From positions 1,922,001 through 1,986,000 of the forward strand of contig JBBMOL010000099.1 of assembly GCA_037954665.1 (NCBI GenBank): DNA of 64,000 nt. The letters run 5' to 3'. Positions 26,646-38,343 of this stretch are shown here, piece after piece. Each line of letters begins with the position of its first letter. Within the stretch, counting starts at the first letter, position 1. The notes under the pieces were generated by a model that ran no database searches, was not told the origin of the DNA, and saw only the letters and a program-made list of their open reading frames with translations. The stretch comes from Laguncularia racemosa (lineage: Eukaryota; Streptophyta; Magnoliopsida; Myrtales; Combretaceae). The position numbers and the translations under genes are program-made.

Positions 26646-27300
26646 TATTTTGGGGTACAAATGACGATCCGAATCCTCTGGAAACCTTAAAGTTTCGATC
26701 TATAAACCCTAAGTCGAAAATCCCTGCAAATTGAAGAAGACGAATTATAACAGTTTTCTTACGAAATTAGTCAACACCCAGAAAAATTCACGACGAGAGT
26801 GTAGAGGAAAAATAAATAAAAGATGAGTTAATTTGAAGAATTTCTAGCTAAATTGTGAAATCGCGAGAAAATTAGGTAAACCCTAAACCCTGGCAAAAGA
26901 ATTTGTGGATTCCATTATAATCGACAAATCAAATAAAATTTTTCCGTGATTTAATTGTGATTCAGAGAAATCGAGAACAAATTAAAAATATAAAAATAAA
27001 ATGAAAAATACTTTTACAAAATTCAGTAACGAATTAGTTTGAGGCGATGAATTTCATATTTTCTTCGAGGAATAAAAGAGAAAAATCTAAAATTTCAATT
27101 AAAAAAAAGTGCGATTTTTTTTAATTATTTCTGAAGATTAAAAAAACTGGAATTTGTAATATTTGGAAATTCTCGTAGCTATTTTCTCGACTTACCTGAG
27201 CAGTAAACATTCAGAATTTAGGGTTTCAAAATTAAAGGAAAAGAATAAAATAAAGAATTAGAGGAATAACAGATTTAAATACAGCATAAGAATTGGACAT
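26646..27300 (-). promoter_or_regulatory. AHL 5' UTR with probable leader intron
   Basis: A near-perfect donor CAG|GTAAGT has its GT at 27195-27194. An acceptor GCAG|GGA lets the next exon start at 26723. This gives a 5' UTR intron of 472 bases (27195-26724), followed by about 78 leader bases before the ATG. The short upstream UTR exon is about 27196-27290. Plus-strand CCCTAAACCCTGG (about 26881) and AAACCCTAA near 26705 are telobox-like. Leader introns often raise expression in plants; that role here is inference. Confidence 0.55.
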
Positions 27301-28434
27301 TTTTAATTTTCTGGTTTTTCGTATCTTTTTTATTTTTTATTTTTTATCCTTCAAACGTATACTACCAAGATAATTGTTTTTACCAATATAAATTTTTTGA
27401 ATTTTTTATTTCGTATCTTTAATATTTTTTTTTGGTACGACCATATCATATCATCCCACAAATCTTTTTTCCCGTTTAAAGCCAGCGACACCTTTTTTTA
27501 TTTTTTTTTTAGACAAGCCTTACTTTGTTTTGAATAATTTTTATTTTTTTATTTTTGCCTATTTCCCTTTCAAATATAGTCCTCATACGAGGAAAGTAAA
27601 TTAATATTATATTCTAAAAAAAATTAAAATATACCTTTTATAAAAATATTCCAAGAATAACATTAAAATTATGACTTCAAAACATTATTAAAAACATGAT
27701 TTTAATGTAATGAGTATATACTTTTTTAAAAATCATGTTTTTAAAACACCATTTTAATGCAAACATATTTTGGATTATTTTAAAAAATCTTCTATTTTTA
27801 AGAAATTTTTTTTTAGATCACATTAACTCTTTTTTTTTCCATTCTCATAATTAGCAATAGCAACTCCTTCAATCACATGTTACTTTTTAGGTTTGAAAAG
27901 CAAAAATTGTGATATATAACAAATATTTTGAATACATGACAACACGTGGTTAAAGGAAATATAATGGTGAAAGACATTTAAAAATAAGAAAACTTAGTTT
28001 TTTATTTTTTTATTTTGAATAAAATTTTTCTATTTTCCAAAATTATATGTATCACATATGAGAAATATGTGGTACATACATCATTTTTACACTTTTTTTT
28101 TTTCCATAGTGATGCTTATGGAAAGAATTAAATACATCAAAATATAGTTTTTGTTTGTTATTTATTTTAAATGTCAAATTTTATTTATTTAACATGTAAA
28201 AAGAAATTTTTTAAGTTATGTATCCCTATCCTTAGGCAAGGATATCTAAGACTCAATGGCATCCGTTGCACTTGATCCTAGCACATACCATAACTAACTA
28301 CACATAAAAAAAAAAAAACAAAAAGGCTTTGAATGGGTAAGCAAAAGCTTCGTAAGAAACGTAATTTTCAGCTACAATGACACATGATGTCCTTGTTGCA
28401 CACAAAATGTGATTGAGTAACCAAAGGCTCAAAA

Positions 28435-28470
28435 AAGAAGAAGAAGAAGAAGAAGAAGAAGAAGAAGAAG
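28435..28470. repeat. (AAG)n microsatellite
   Basis: Twelve consecutive AAG units with little interruption. Confidence 0.95.
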
Positions 28471-28698
28471 CAACTAATGATCTCCATTTTACAATTTCAA
28501 TTAGTAGTAGCCAAAAACTTGTATATCCTACCCAATATTAGAATCATGCATCCTACCATTTTACTTAACCGCTTTATTCTTACCGTATAATCCACTTAAA
28601 TGGTCATTGCTAATCAATTATAACGATTATACCCCATACCATATTATAACTAAGCATTCTACATTTAAACTCAACCTGGTTACTTTATCCCAACTTTT

Positions 28699-28809
28699 AA
28701 GTCTATTCTAATTGTCATAAGAGATCCATTCATGACTTGTGTGCCTACCTCATTAGGATCAAGCTTTCAAGTCTACTCTAATAGCCATAAGAGATCCATC
28801 CATGACTTG
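28699..28809. repeat. 41-bp direct repeat, period 70
   Basis: 28699-28739 and 28769-28809 match at 37 of 41 positions by eye. Confidence 0.85.
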
Positions 28810-29085
28810 CTTAGGCTCAAGCTTTCCATAATATGCACACTCAATAGTAGTCAATACTTGGCATACATTAAGTTAGGCCAAATCAATTTGTACTAATTTC
28901 ATTCACACAATCCATAGATATGCATTAACAAATATTAATAATAAGACAAGTAACAAAATAATCGAAGAACATTGATCACTCACCAAGGACGCAAGAAATT
29001 ATTCTTAAGTCCATCTTCCGTTGTTTATAATTAATTTAGCAAGTTATTAAGAGGTTTATATTAGAAACAAGGGGGTCCATTGAAC

Positions 29086-29465
29086 AAAATTATAGTCTTG
29101 TTTATTGAAGTTCCTTAAAGAGGAACACTTTCATAAACTTCCCAATTCAATCCATTGAAATAAGGTTGGTCCATTGAACCAAGTCAAGGCAACAAAATAT
29201 TTCTATAAGTTTAGTTGATCGCTATTGTCGTTTGATCGATCGAACAACTCTAGAGTCAAGTATTCTTCATAGTTAACACAATTTTAGTCAACTAAACTTC
29301 CTCGAAAGAGAAAACTTCCATAACTACTCAATTCAATCAACCGAAATAAGTTTCTCTCACTAAACCAAGATAATGAGAACAAAATATGGATTCCATGAGT
29401 TAGTTTGATTAACCAAATTACTCCAAATGCAAGTGTTATGACAATTAACCTAATTTTCCATATTA
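29086..29465. repeat. Diverged tandem duplication of about 190 bp
   Basis: Two units of about 190 bases (roughly 29086-29277 and 29278-29465) share ordered blocks. Examples are AATTATAGTC/AATTTTAGTC at the start, CCCAATTCAATCCATTGAAATAAG against CTCAATTCAATCAACCGAAATAAG (24 bases each), and CAACAAAATAT/GAACAAAATAT. No coding potential is seen. Confidence 0.65.
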
Positions 29466-30471
29466 AAACATTGAATTCTTAAGCTTGAAAATCTTTCTAT
29501 TTGAATAGAAAGCCTACAATTTCAATTAGTTTTTACATTTCATCTATTGGAGTGTGCGCATAGTGTTAAGATGACAAGCATTGGAATTTAAGAGTTTAAT
29601 CCTTACAAGCACATTTGTTATAAGTTATTTGCATTTCTGCAAGTACTAATCTATAACAAAATTTAATGAGATTAACATATGATGTTAGTGCCTGGGGTGT
29701 AGATAATCATCTATGAGGATTCACTAACATTACATTAATTTTAAAAATATCCATGATAGGGTAAATGCTAAAAGGAAAAATTAGCATGAGATCAACGCAT
29801 GTGTTGATCTAACTTGTGTCCACAAACTAAGGGAATTAAATTTAAGAAAGATTATAGGAAAGTCTAAGTTAAAGGGTAGGGATACAAGTGGATAGGCTAT
29901 TACAGGGCTCCAACCTAATCAAACTCTCCATTTGCCTAATGGTATAATATCCTATAAGGTCAGGGATGGATTTCAAGACAAATTTTAAAACCCCATAGTA
30001 TTTAGGTTGGTTTATGAAACACAATCAATACCTAACAGAAAACTTAAACTTGCTAATATTATTATTCATTATTTTATTATAAATTTACAAATATACTTTT
30101 TGGTTACTTATATTTTTATAAATGTCACCTAATGTATTTTTTAATATTTTTGCTTTTACATTTAACTTTCCAATTTAAGTTGCTGCCTTTAGCTTTTTTT
30201 TTTTTTTTTTGAGCAATTCACCTTTAGCTTTTAGTTTTGCAAATGGGTTATGAGTACCCTATTAGTCTAGTAGGTGGATATGAGTAATGGGTTAAAAAAC
30301 CTATAAGGTTTGAAACAGGTTTTAAGATAATTAATGGGGTATTAAGATGGATTTAGGTTCTATGAAACTCATCCCAAGCCTATCCCTCTTGCATTCTTAT
30401 TGAAGGGTAATTGGACACAATTCAATCTTAAGGAATTCAAACATCTTCTATTCCCTCTCTTTTAAGCCATT

Positions 30472-30551
30472 ATGGATGATCTTAAGACTCGAGATTGTCA
30501 TGCACTCAATATGTGGATGATCTTAAGGCTTGAGATTGTCATGCACTCAGT
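30472..30551. repeat. 40-bp tandem duplication (two copies)
   Basis: Units 30472-30511 and 30512-30551 both carry GGATGATCTTAAG and GAGATTGTCATGCACTCA with a few substitutions. Confidence 0.85.
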
Positions 30552-32029
30552 GTATGGGGTGTCATACTTTAATTTTAGTAAAACATGACTCATTCAAAAG
30601 TCATTATTAAGCAAGTTACTAGATGACACTTGAATCACTTGTGAGTGATAGTGAAGACAAGATTTGTTTATCCTTACTAAGGGATTGCATATCCAAGGAC
30701 ACTTGGTTAGGTATAAGTGACTTGAAAGTCTATGGCCATGGCAAGATCAGATCAAGTATAAGTTGCTCCAATAAACCAAGCAAAAGGATTAAATTTGCGA
30801 TGATGCATCCATGCATGAATTAACTTGGATATGATGTCTAGGAGATACAATCACAACATACATTTATAGATAAAAATCATAAAAATTTCCTACAATTTTA
30901 GGTAGCACAAGGAATATTGTTAGTTGCTCGAAGAGTCTATGTCATTGGATGGTACAGCTATGTAAAGGGCCTAGAGGATTGCACACAATACAAGAGGCAA
31001 TTTGCTAAGTCATAAATGAGATATGTTAGGAAATCTAGGTCAAACCATATGGAATCAATTAACTCGATGTGAAGTTGAAATTGTTCAAAGGATCGAAAAG
31101 TGCTGAATAAATTAATTGATTAGGGCTTTTGGGAGTTAGAATCAATTGAGATATCAATGTGCTCCTACAACTCAATCAATTGGGAAATTAATTGGGTTGC
31201 TTGGAGTTAGAATTGAATGAAAGATTTGGGTGCTATTAAAACAAGGAAATTAATTAGATGAGATTAGCTTTGAAAAAGGAAAAGGAAAATTGGACAAAGC
31301 CCATTTAGGCTTGATCCTTAAAAATGGCACCAACCTGAAGTGCATGGGGCTTGCTTTTACTTCTTGAAAACATTTAATTAATTAAGCTTTGTGGCTTTAA
31401 GCCCATGTCTAAACTCATGTTAGGAGAGTTCCATTTGTGTGTTTGTGTGGTATGATTTATGTTATATGATTAAGCATGCAAGATCATAAGTTCAAGCCAT
31501 CCATTTGTAAGATCTGATAACTTATAACTAATCATTAATTCTATGAGACAAAAAAAAAAAATTGATGCATTCTTAATTTAACACATGGCTTTTTTGGAAT
31601 ATTTTTAAGATAATGCACATTAAGTCTTGGCCCTACATTCCCCTTATAAGTAGTGTCAAATCATTATGTGTTCATGTCCTACCTTTCTTATTGGTGGCAA
31701 GTGGTGGTGGTAAGTAGTGGTGTTTTTACTTAGTGGTGGTCCATATAAGTAGAGCTTCAATGGTGTTAGTTGGCGGTAACTATTCCTTTTCCCTTATACA
31801 TTTTGGTGCCAATTTGTTGGTCCCAATAAAGCAATTAAGAAAGGATGTTGAGCACACTAGTAAATGAATAAAAGATTTATTGGGTATTGCATGCCACATG
31901 TATATATACAGAACATGTAAGTACCAATAAAATTTCCATGTACAATATAGTGAAATGGGTAATCCTTAAAACATTACCATTCTTATTTTGCACATATTGC
32001 ATATGTCAAAATTTTACTATATTTACACA

Positions 32030-32936
32030 TTAATAGGGTTATGCAAATGAGCTAAACAAGCCAACCTACCCCTGACTTGCATTAACCCATAAGTCAATGC
32101 AAGTTAGATCGGTTTGGCTCACTTAATGAGTGAGCTAAAATTTTAGCCCAACTTACCCTACCACAAGTTTTTAGGTTAAGCAGACTAATCCACTAACTCG
32201 TAACATTTGATCCATTTACATAATTTAATGAGTTAAGCAAGTTAATCCACTAACTTGCTACGAATTTTTTTTATACAAAATTTAATATTTTAAAATAAAC
32301 CTAATAAAGTAAATATTATTTTTTTAATTAATTTTTTTAATAGTATTTACATAAACTCCATAGAATTCACATAAAGTAAAACATAACTTAACATGAATGT
32401 TTGACAATATATTTGTGCACTCTCCAAGTTAAACTAACCTTACTAGTGCTAGGAGGGTATTACGATATATTCCATATGTTGAAAAGCAAGCTTATAGTCT
32501 TGAACATAAAGTTTAAAGGAGGAAATTTGATGCATTGAAAATATTTTTATAATTAACTATGCCAAAGTTACAAGACACAAGACCTAGCGTAGGACTTAGT
32601 GTAGCCACATGATTGTGCACATTTAAGGCTATCTTGCAAATACACAAATGGTTATGCTTGTTAACTTATTTAATATATGTATAATTTGTTTTATCAAAAA
32701 GACATTAGTACTTAGTTATTTCCTTTAAATTTTGTTTGAATAATGGATATTTTATTTTATCTTCTTAAATCTTCTAGGTTAGTAAGCCAACTTGACCAAT
32801 AGCAAGTTGGCCCACTTTAACCAATGGGTTAAGTGAGCCGGACTACAAAGCTTATTTTTTAAGCGATTTGAAAATTTTCAACCCAACTCGTATTTTTTTA
32901 CGAGTTAAACAAGTTGGTCTACATAACCCACCCTAC
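32030..32936. mobile_element. Probable non-autonomous hAT-like DNA transposon
   Basis: The segment is flanked by TTACACA on both sides (32023-32029 and 32937-32943), a 7-base and perhaps imperfect 8-base target duplication. The ends share an inverted GGGTTATG block (32036-32043 and, reversed, in 32922-32931). Near both ends, variants of a word set on the theme of AACTTG, CCCACTTAAC and AACTCGTA recur in both orientations, typical of hAT subterminal binding sites. It encodes no transposase, so it would depend on another element. Terminal positions are uncertain by a few bases. This could also be an unrelated composite repeat. Confidence 0.5.
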
Positions 32937-32948
32937 TTACACAACTCC

Positions 32949-32972
32949 ACATGTTATATATATATAACATGT
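32949..32972. repeat. 24-bp perfect palindrome next to the LTR element
   Basis: The segment equals its own reverse complement; its centre is a TA run with ACATGTTA arms. It ends eight bases before the left LTR. Confidence 0.95.
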
Positions 32973-33903
32973 AACTTATTGTCGAGTCTAATTTTTTATT
33001 TTCCATTCCTAATCCAATCTATACTAGGCCCTATGCTCATCTAAAGTAGACCCTCGACTTGAGTTAGGAATTTCATTTTATTTTGGAGTCGCCACCCAAT
33101 TGTGGTTGAGAAAGGTTGAATTAGGACTAATTGAGAGAATTAATTCTAATTTAGACCACTAGTCAGCGAGACTTCCTCTTTTCGTTTTTGTGAAAGAGGA
33201 AATGGAAAACCAGAGTTTCTAGGTTCAAAGGCTAACCTATTAAAACCTTAAGGTTATCACCCTATTCTCTTAAAATCTAAACCTTATCCAAATGTCTTTT
33301 ATTTTATTTTTGTTGTCTTTTTATTGTGTTTTTGAGTAAGTTATTCTAAGAAAATGATTTTTTGTTCTTTTTAGAGTTGCCCTAAATGGGTGCCTACGTA
33401 TCTGCTATTCAAGATCAAACGGGTCGTAGTTCGCTATTCTTGAAAAAACTTTAATGTGTTTGTGATTTTTAATTATGAAATTTCTTTTGGTTTACATTCT
33501 TACCATTTTAGTATTTTTCTAAAAAAATCTAAGCCTAAGTTTAACCATTTGATTTTCTAAAAAATAATAATTATTTAGGAAAAAACTAATTTTGGATTTA
33601 TTTAATAAAAAAACATTTTTCTAAGTGATAAAGAATTATTTCCCTATTTTTCAACTCACATAAATTTTTATTAATTTTTATTGAAAATATTTTCTCCTAT
33701 ATTATTTATCTACCTTAAACTAAAATCTAAAATTTTATCATTTTTTTCTAATATATATTTTATCATTTTTTTATAATTTTTTATTATAAATAACAAATAG
33801 ATAAATAAATAAATTCAAAAAAATAAATAAAATAACTAAATAAATAAATAAATAATCAAAAAATCAAAAAATCCGACTTACTTGGATCCGGGTCGGTGTG
33901 CAT

Positions 33904-33940
33904 GTCGGGTCGGGTCGGATTGGATCGGATCGGATCGGGC
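33904..33940. repeat. Pentanucleotide TCGGG/TCGGA run inside the LTR
   Basis: About seven imperfect five-base units. The other LTR has a decayed version at about 46265-46302. Confidence 0.8.
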
Positions 33941-34540
33941 TGATCGGTCATGGCGACTTGGAGTGCTCATTGACGGCGTTCCGATGGCCCTTCGAGGAGG
34001 TTGAAGTGTTATTTCCTAGGTATTCGGGGGTGGGGAACTCAACCGTAGTGGTGGATTTCTCCAAAAACACCTTCTGGTGGCAGTTCAGTGCTTGATCAAC
34101 GGTCGCGGCTTGGAAGAATCCGGCAAGGCTTCAATTTCTCTCCTTTTCTCTCTTTTTCTCACTTTTTATCTGTGATTCTACTTCCTCCTTTCCTCTTTTA
34201 TTTATAGGCACAAGAAATCGAGTTGGATAAGCTCGGATTTCTTCCAATTGAAGCAAATCGGATTTCGGTTGAAAAACCCATCTTCGATTTATGTAAATCC
34301 TTTGATTTGTTGCGATTTGATTCAAATTGGATTATGTTTATCCTATTTCTGTTGAAGATCTGTTGGATTTGTGTAAAAAAATCGAATCAAAACGGTCGAA
34401 ATTCGATTTTTCCCTCACCAGCGATGATCTCGGACGAAGGTTGAAGGTGATCATACGCCCGGTGCGTGTGCCCGTTCCAGCCAATCAGCCGCTAACATCT
34501 GTCCCAAGCGAGGAGAAAAAATTGCAAAACGCGGAATTTG

Positions 34541-34566
34541 CCCCCCCCCCCCCCCCCCCCCCCCCC
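34541..34566. repeat. Poly-C run of 26
   Basis: Uninterrupted C26 in the left LTR. The aligned site in the right LTR (about 46898-46906) reads CTGCCTCCCCTGC. It is either a recent expansion or an assembly artefact. Confidence 0.9.
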
Positions 34567-34917
34567 GCATTTCGAACTCGTGACCTGACCCCCTCCCGTG
34601 TACACAGGATCGTGACTCAGACCAGCTGGGCTAGCTCACTTACTCGATTTTTTTATTTTCGCAATTTGCATATATGTAATGCGATTTTTTATTATTTTTA
34701 TATTTTTTGAAATTTCAAAAATTTGTAAAAATTATTTAATCCCTTTTGTTACTATTTCTATAATTATTTTCCAAAATTGATGTATTTTTCCTATTTATTT
34801 TATTTTTTGAATATTTTCCTATTTTTACTAAATTAGAAAAAAAATGAAAAAAAAAAGAAGAAAAAAATTTGATAATTGATTATTGTTGATTATTAAGGCA
34901 AAAATGGAATGTTTACA

Positions 34918-34931
34918 ACTGCCCCTCTTTG
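34918..34931 (-). other. Polypurine tract of the element
   Basis: On the minus strand the sequence just before the 3' LTR reads CAAAGAGGGGCAGT. This is a purine-rich tract at the position expected for the plus-strand primer, directly followed by the LTR start TGTAAACA. Confidence 0.8.
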
Positions 34932-35029
34932 TAGTAAAGTTTGAAAAACTTAACTAAAAAGACAAGAAATACTAAATTTTTGGCCTCTTGACTGAATGAA
35001 TAACGCATTGATTTAGCTGGTTATCTAGA

Positions 35030-35960
35030 ATTTGGTCTCTAGTAGGAAAATACTCTATGAGCTAATAACCCCATGAGTACTTCGTGACGGTTGGTATTGC
35101 TTAGGAAATGGTCTTAAACAACCTAACAATCTAGAGTAATGTATCACCCCAAAAAGTGCTCTAGGGGTTGACTAATTGGCGATAGGAAACATCTCAAGGA
35201 TTGTTTAGGGGTATGTAATAGCTAATGATAGGAAGTGTTTTATCGGACTAGTAACCTTAAAGAAAAGATTGTCTTAGGAAGCGTTCTTATGAACTGGCTA
35301 CCTGTCAACAAAAGCGTCTGGCTAGACTAGCAACTGTTTGGTAAAAATACCTTCGAAAAGTGCTCTTATGAGCTAACTAATCGGTTATCGAAAAATTTGA
35401 AAAAGTGCTCCTATGAGCTGACTAATTGATAGATTCGAAAAGTGTTCCTTGGAGCTAACTAATCGATGGATTCGAAAAGTGCTCCTTTGAGCTAACTAAT
35501 TTGTGGGTTCAATAAGTGCTCATCTGAGCTAACCGATTGATAACTTTGAATAGTGCTCCTCTGAGCTAACTGATCGATAGATTCGAAAAGTGCTCATGTG
35601 AGCTAATTTCAAGAAAGGGAGTCTAGGAAAGTGTCCCTTTACGGGCTAACTAACCTATAGCGAGAGAACATGCCTCAGAAGGTACTCCTATGGGCCGACA
35701 TTTTGAAGGGATGTTTAGGAAAGTGCCCCATTGTGGGCTGACTAACCTATGGTGGGAAGCGTCTTCTTAGACTCGCGACCCTAGGGAAGAAATGTTTCGA
35801 AAGGTACCCTTACAAGCTGACCTTGAGAAGAGATATTTAGGAAAGTACCCCATTGTGAACTAACTAACCTATGTAGGGAGAAACGTTTCAAAAAGGTGCC
35901 TTTCTGGGCTGACCCTAAGAAAGGATGTTTAGGCAAGTGCCCCAATGTGGGCTGACTAAC
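35030..35960 (-). repeat. Tandem array (37-bp units and larger repeats) in the element's 3' UTR
   Basis: The block AAGTGCTC and its close variants recur at 35403, 35440, 35477, 35514, 35551 and 35588. These are successive 37-base steps, each followed by a GAGCTAACTAA-type block. From 35621 to 35960 longer units appear, with TTTAGGAAAGTGCCCC-type blocks at about 35621, 35713, 35836 and 35929 (spacing about 92-123). Related but looser copies run back to about 35030. Tat/Ogre elements are known to carry variable tandem arrays between integrase and the 3' LTR, and some have seeded genomic satellites. No protein is encoded. Confidence 0.88.
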
Positions 35961-36468
35961 CTATGGTTTTGAAAATGCTTCTAATGAATGGGTTAAATGA
36001 TTTGATAAAGGATGTTTTATGATATGTGGATGGTAGTTATTTATTCTAAGATGCTTACCAATTTATCGCGGGTAGAAACCAAACAACCGAACCTTCGTGC
36101 TGATTTGCTTCTCCTTTGCTTACTCTTGCTTTAAAACAGGGCTGAGGGTCTTGGTGTGCCTCCTTTCTTATGCGCATGGCTCTTTTGATGGTAGTATTAT
36201 CCTACTAATGTACCAGGTTTTAATGTTCAAAAATAGGTAGAATTATATCACAAAATTTATTAAGATTCATTATCATTTCAATGGTCATCATTCATTGGTA
36301 AAGTGGTGGGTAATATGTTTAGGAATGTTTGCTTTAATGAGAATTGGTTGGAATTATCGACTATTCAGAGACATTAACTTTGCTTGTAAAAAAATGAAAA
36401 ATGGACTCAACGAAATTCGTATTGAATATTGGCTTTCATAAACCTCGACAAAATTTCAATTCCCTTGC

Positions 36469-37938
36469 CTACGGATAGTACATCTTAACAACATCTGCAT
36501 TAATGGGGTCTCTCAATTCTGGACCATCCATTTGAGTTAATATCATAGCACCTCCTGACAATACCTTCTTCACCACATATGAACCCTCATAGTTTAGGGT
36601 AAATTTCCCTCTGGAATCTTGAACATTCGGGAGAACTTTCTTTAGCACCAAATCCCCTTCTTTGAAGCATCGAGGCCTCATTTTGTTGTTAAATGCTTGG
36701 GTCATACTTTGTTGGTAACACTGGCCGTGACATAATGCGATGAGTCTTTTTTCATTAATCAAATTTAATTGATCAAGCCTCTTCTTCACCCAGTCTGATT
36801 CATTTAACTATGTTTCTGACGGGATTTTGAATGATGGTATTTTGACCTCGACTGGTAGCACTGCTTCAGTACCATATACCACAGAATACGGGGTAACTCC
36901 AGTAGATGTTCTAATTGAGGTCCTATAAGCCATGAGGGCGAATGGTAACATCTCGTGCCAATCTTTATAAGTGATTGACATCTTTTCGATAATTCTTTTG
37001 ATATTCTTATTGGCTACTTCTACTGCCCCGTTCATCTGAGGTCGGTAGGGAGTTGAATTTCTATGGTTTATGTGGAACTGTTGGCATAAACCTATCATCG
37101 ACTTGTTGTTGAGATTAGTACCGTTGTCGGTGATGATTGACTCAGGAACTCCATATCGAGCTATTATGTCCCTCTTCAAGAACCAGACTATTACCCCTTT
37201 GGTGACATTGGCATATGATGAAGCTTCCACCCACTTGGTGAAGTAATCAATGACTACCAATATGAACCTGTGGCCATTGGATGTTGTCGGAGTGATTGGG
37301 TCGATTATGTCGATCCCCCACATAGAGAAAGGCCATGATGCTGACAACGAATGCAGCTCATTGGGCGGAGCGTTTATCCAGTTTGCGTACACTTGACACA
37401 AATGACAGTGCTTGACATATTTGATGTAATTTGATTCCATGGTTAACCAATAGTAACCCAACCTCATGATTTTTCGGGCCAACATGTAGCCGTTCATATG
37501 AGGTCCACATACCCCTTCATGCACTTCTTTCATCAGTTCACATGCCTCATTTCTATCCACACATCTTAGCAAGGTGGTATCAGGCGATTTTTTGTAAAAC
37601 ACAGACCCACTTAATAAGAAATGACTTGCTAACCTTCTAAGCGTTTTTTGGTCATTTTTGCTAGCCATTTCAGGGTATTTGCCTTTTTGGAGAAAAGTTT
37701 TGATGTCGTGATACCAAGACTTATCATCTTGTGCTTTTTCAATTACCAAACAGTAAGCAGGCCGATTTTCGATGTCTATTTTCAACGGTTGGACTTCGAC
37801 TCCCCCTATTATCTGAGTTATAGATGCTAGTGTGGCGAGTGTATCTGCAAACTGATTTTGAGTTCTCGAGACGTATGTGAAAGTGATTGCCTCGAATTTT
37901 TGTATTAGCTCTATCAAATGTTGATGGTATGATACCAA
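36469..37938 (-). pseudogene. Integrase region of pol (one in-frame stop)
   Basis: After a short linker with the end of the RNase H region, the frame encodes the HHCC zinc-binding domain (EVHEGVCGPH ... CHLCQ). The DDE core follows: WGIDIID, then SIITDNGTNL, then GAVEVANK; all three acidic residues are present. The C-terminal domain (about 36469-36789) has the FKEGDLVLKKVLP motif of Ty3 integrases. A TAG at 36808-36810 separates core from C-terminal domain without a change of frame. It would insert cDNA into the host genome if intact. As it stands the C-terminal part cannot be made without readthrough. Confidence 0.9.
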
Positions 37939-38343
37939 TTTAGGGTCTTTAGTCTTATATTCTCCTCTTGTCTATAGTATGATGAGTGACGAATCTCCGT
38001 ACACTTCTAATTCACGGATTTCCATGTGGCAAGCCATTTTGAGGCCGAGGATGCATGCCTCATATTCCACGATATTATTAGTATATGGAAATGTGAGCCT
38101 TATTGCTGAAGGGAATTGTGTTCCGTCTAGGGATATCAACACTGCCCCGATCCCACAACTGTATACATTGGCAGCTCCGTCAAAGAACATATTCCACTTA
38201 GGGTTCCGGTTTATCCCACAGTCTTCTATTGGTGTACCCTCCACTATTAATATATTTTCATCAGGGAATTGGGCTTGTGGCTCTTGGGAATCTCCCTCGA
38301 CGGGGTGTTCTGCTAATTGGTCGGCTAAAGATTGCCTTTTCAT
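37939..38343 (-). pseudogene. Archaeal-type RNase H (aRNH) region of pol
   Basis: A second RNase H follows the RT-linked one. It shows FFDGAANVYSCGIGAVLIS, then NIVEYEACILGL, then LEVYGDSSLII, so the D-E-D catalytic residues are present. This architecture (RT, decayed RNH, aRNH, integrase) is established for plant Tat-lineage retrotransposons. The frame is broken by a TAG near 37972 where family members usually carry glutamine, consistent with a CAG to TAG change. Confidence 0.85.

Larger units (their letters stand above)
27300..32025. other. AT-rich intergenic region with small duplications
   Basis: No gene was recognised. The region contains poly(A)/poly(T)-rich DNA at 27300-28200, an (AAG)n tract, and three local tandem or near-tandem duplications listed separately. 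The coding frames present are short and random-looking. Confidence 0.55.
32980..34917 (-). repeat. 3' LTR of the Tat/Ogre element
   Basis: 1938 bases, complete. The plus strand starts TGTCGAGTCTAA and ends GTTTACA. It matches the right LTR along almost its whole length. It carries a 26-C run (34541-34566) where the other LTR has only a few C's, a TCGGG/TCGGA pentamer run (about 33904-33940), and lacks about 130 AT-rich bases present in the other LTR near 46030-46155. Confidence 0.92.

Noticed and set aside
26643..26660. Longer AHL start at 26660
   Set aside because: The codon there is TTG; the first ATG in frame is at 26645 and matches the family N-terminus.
29873..30402. Possible second hAT-like MITE
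   Set aside because: The ends share only weak inverted similarity (GGGATA-type words) and no target duplication was found.
34327..34710. Plus-strand ORF with a proline run
   Set aside because: It crosses the poly-C tract of the LTR; the equivalent frame in the other LTR is different, and no gene is expected on this strand.
35403..35625. CRISPR-like array
   Set aside because: Units are contiguous with no unique spacers, lie in a plant retrotransposon 3' UTR, and no cas-like gene is present.
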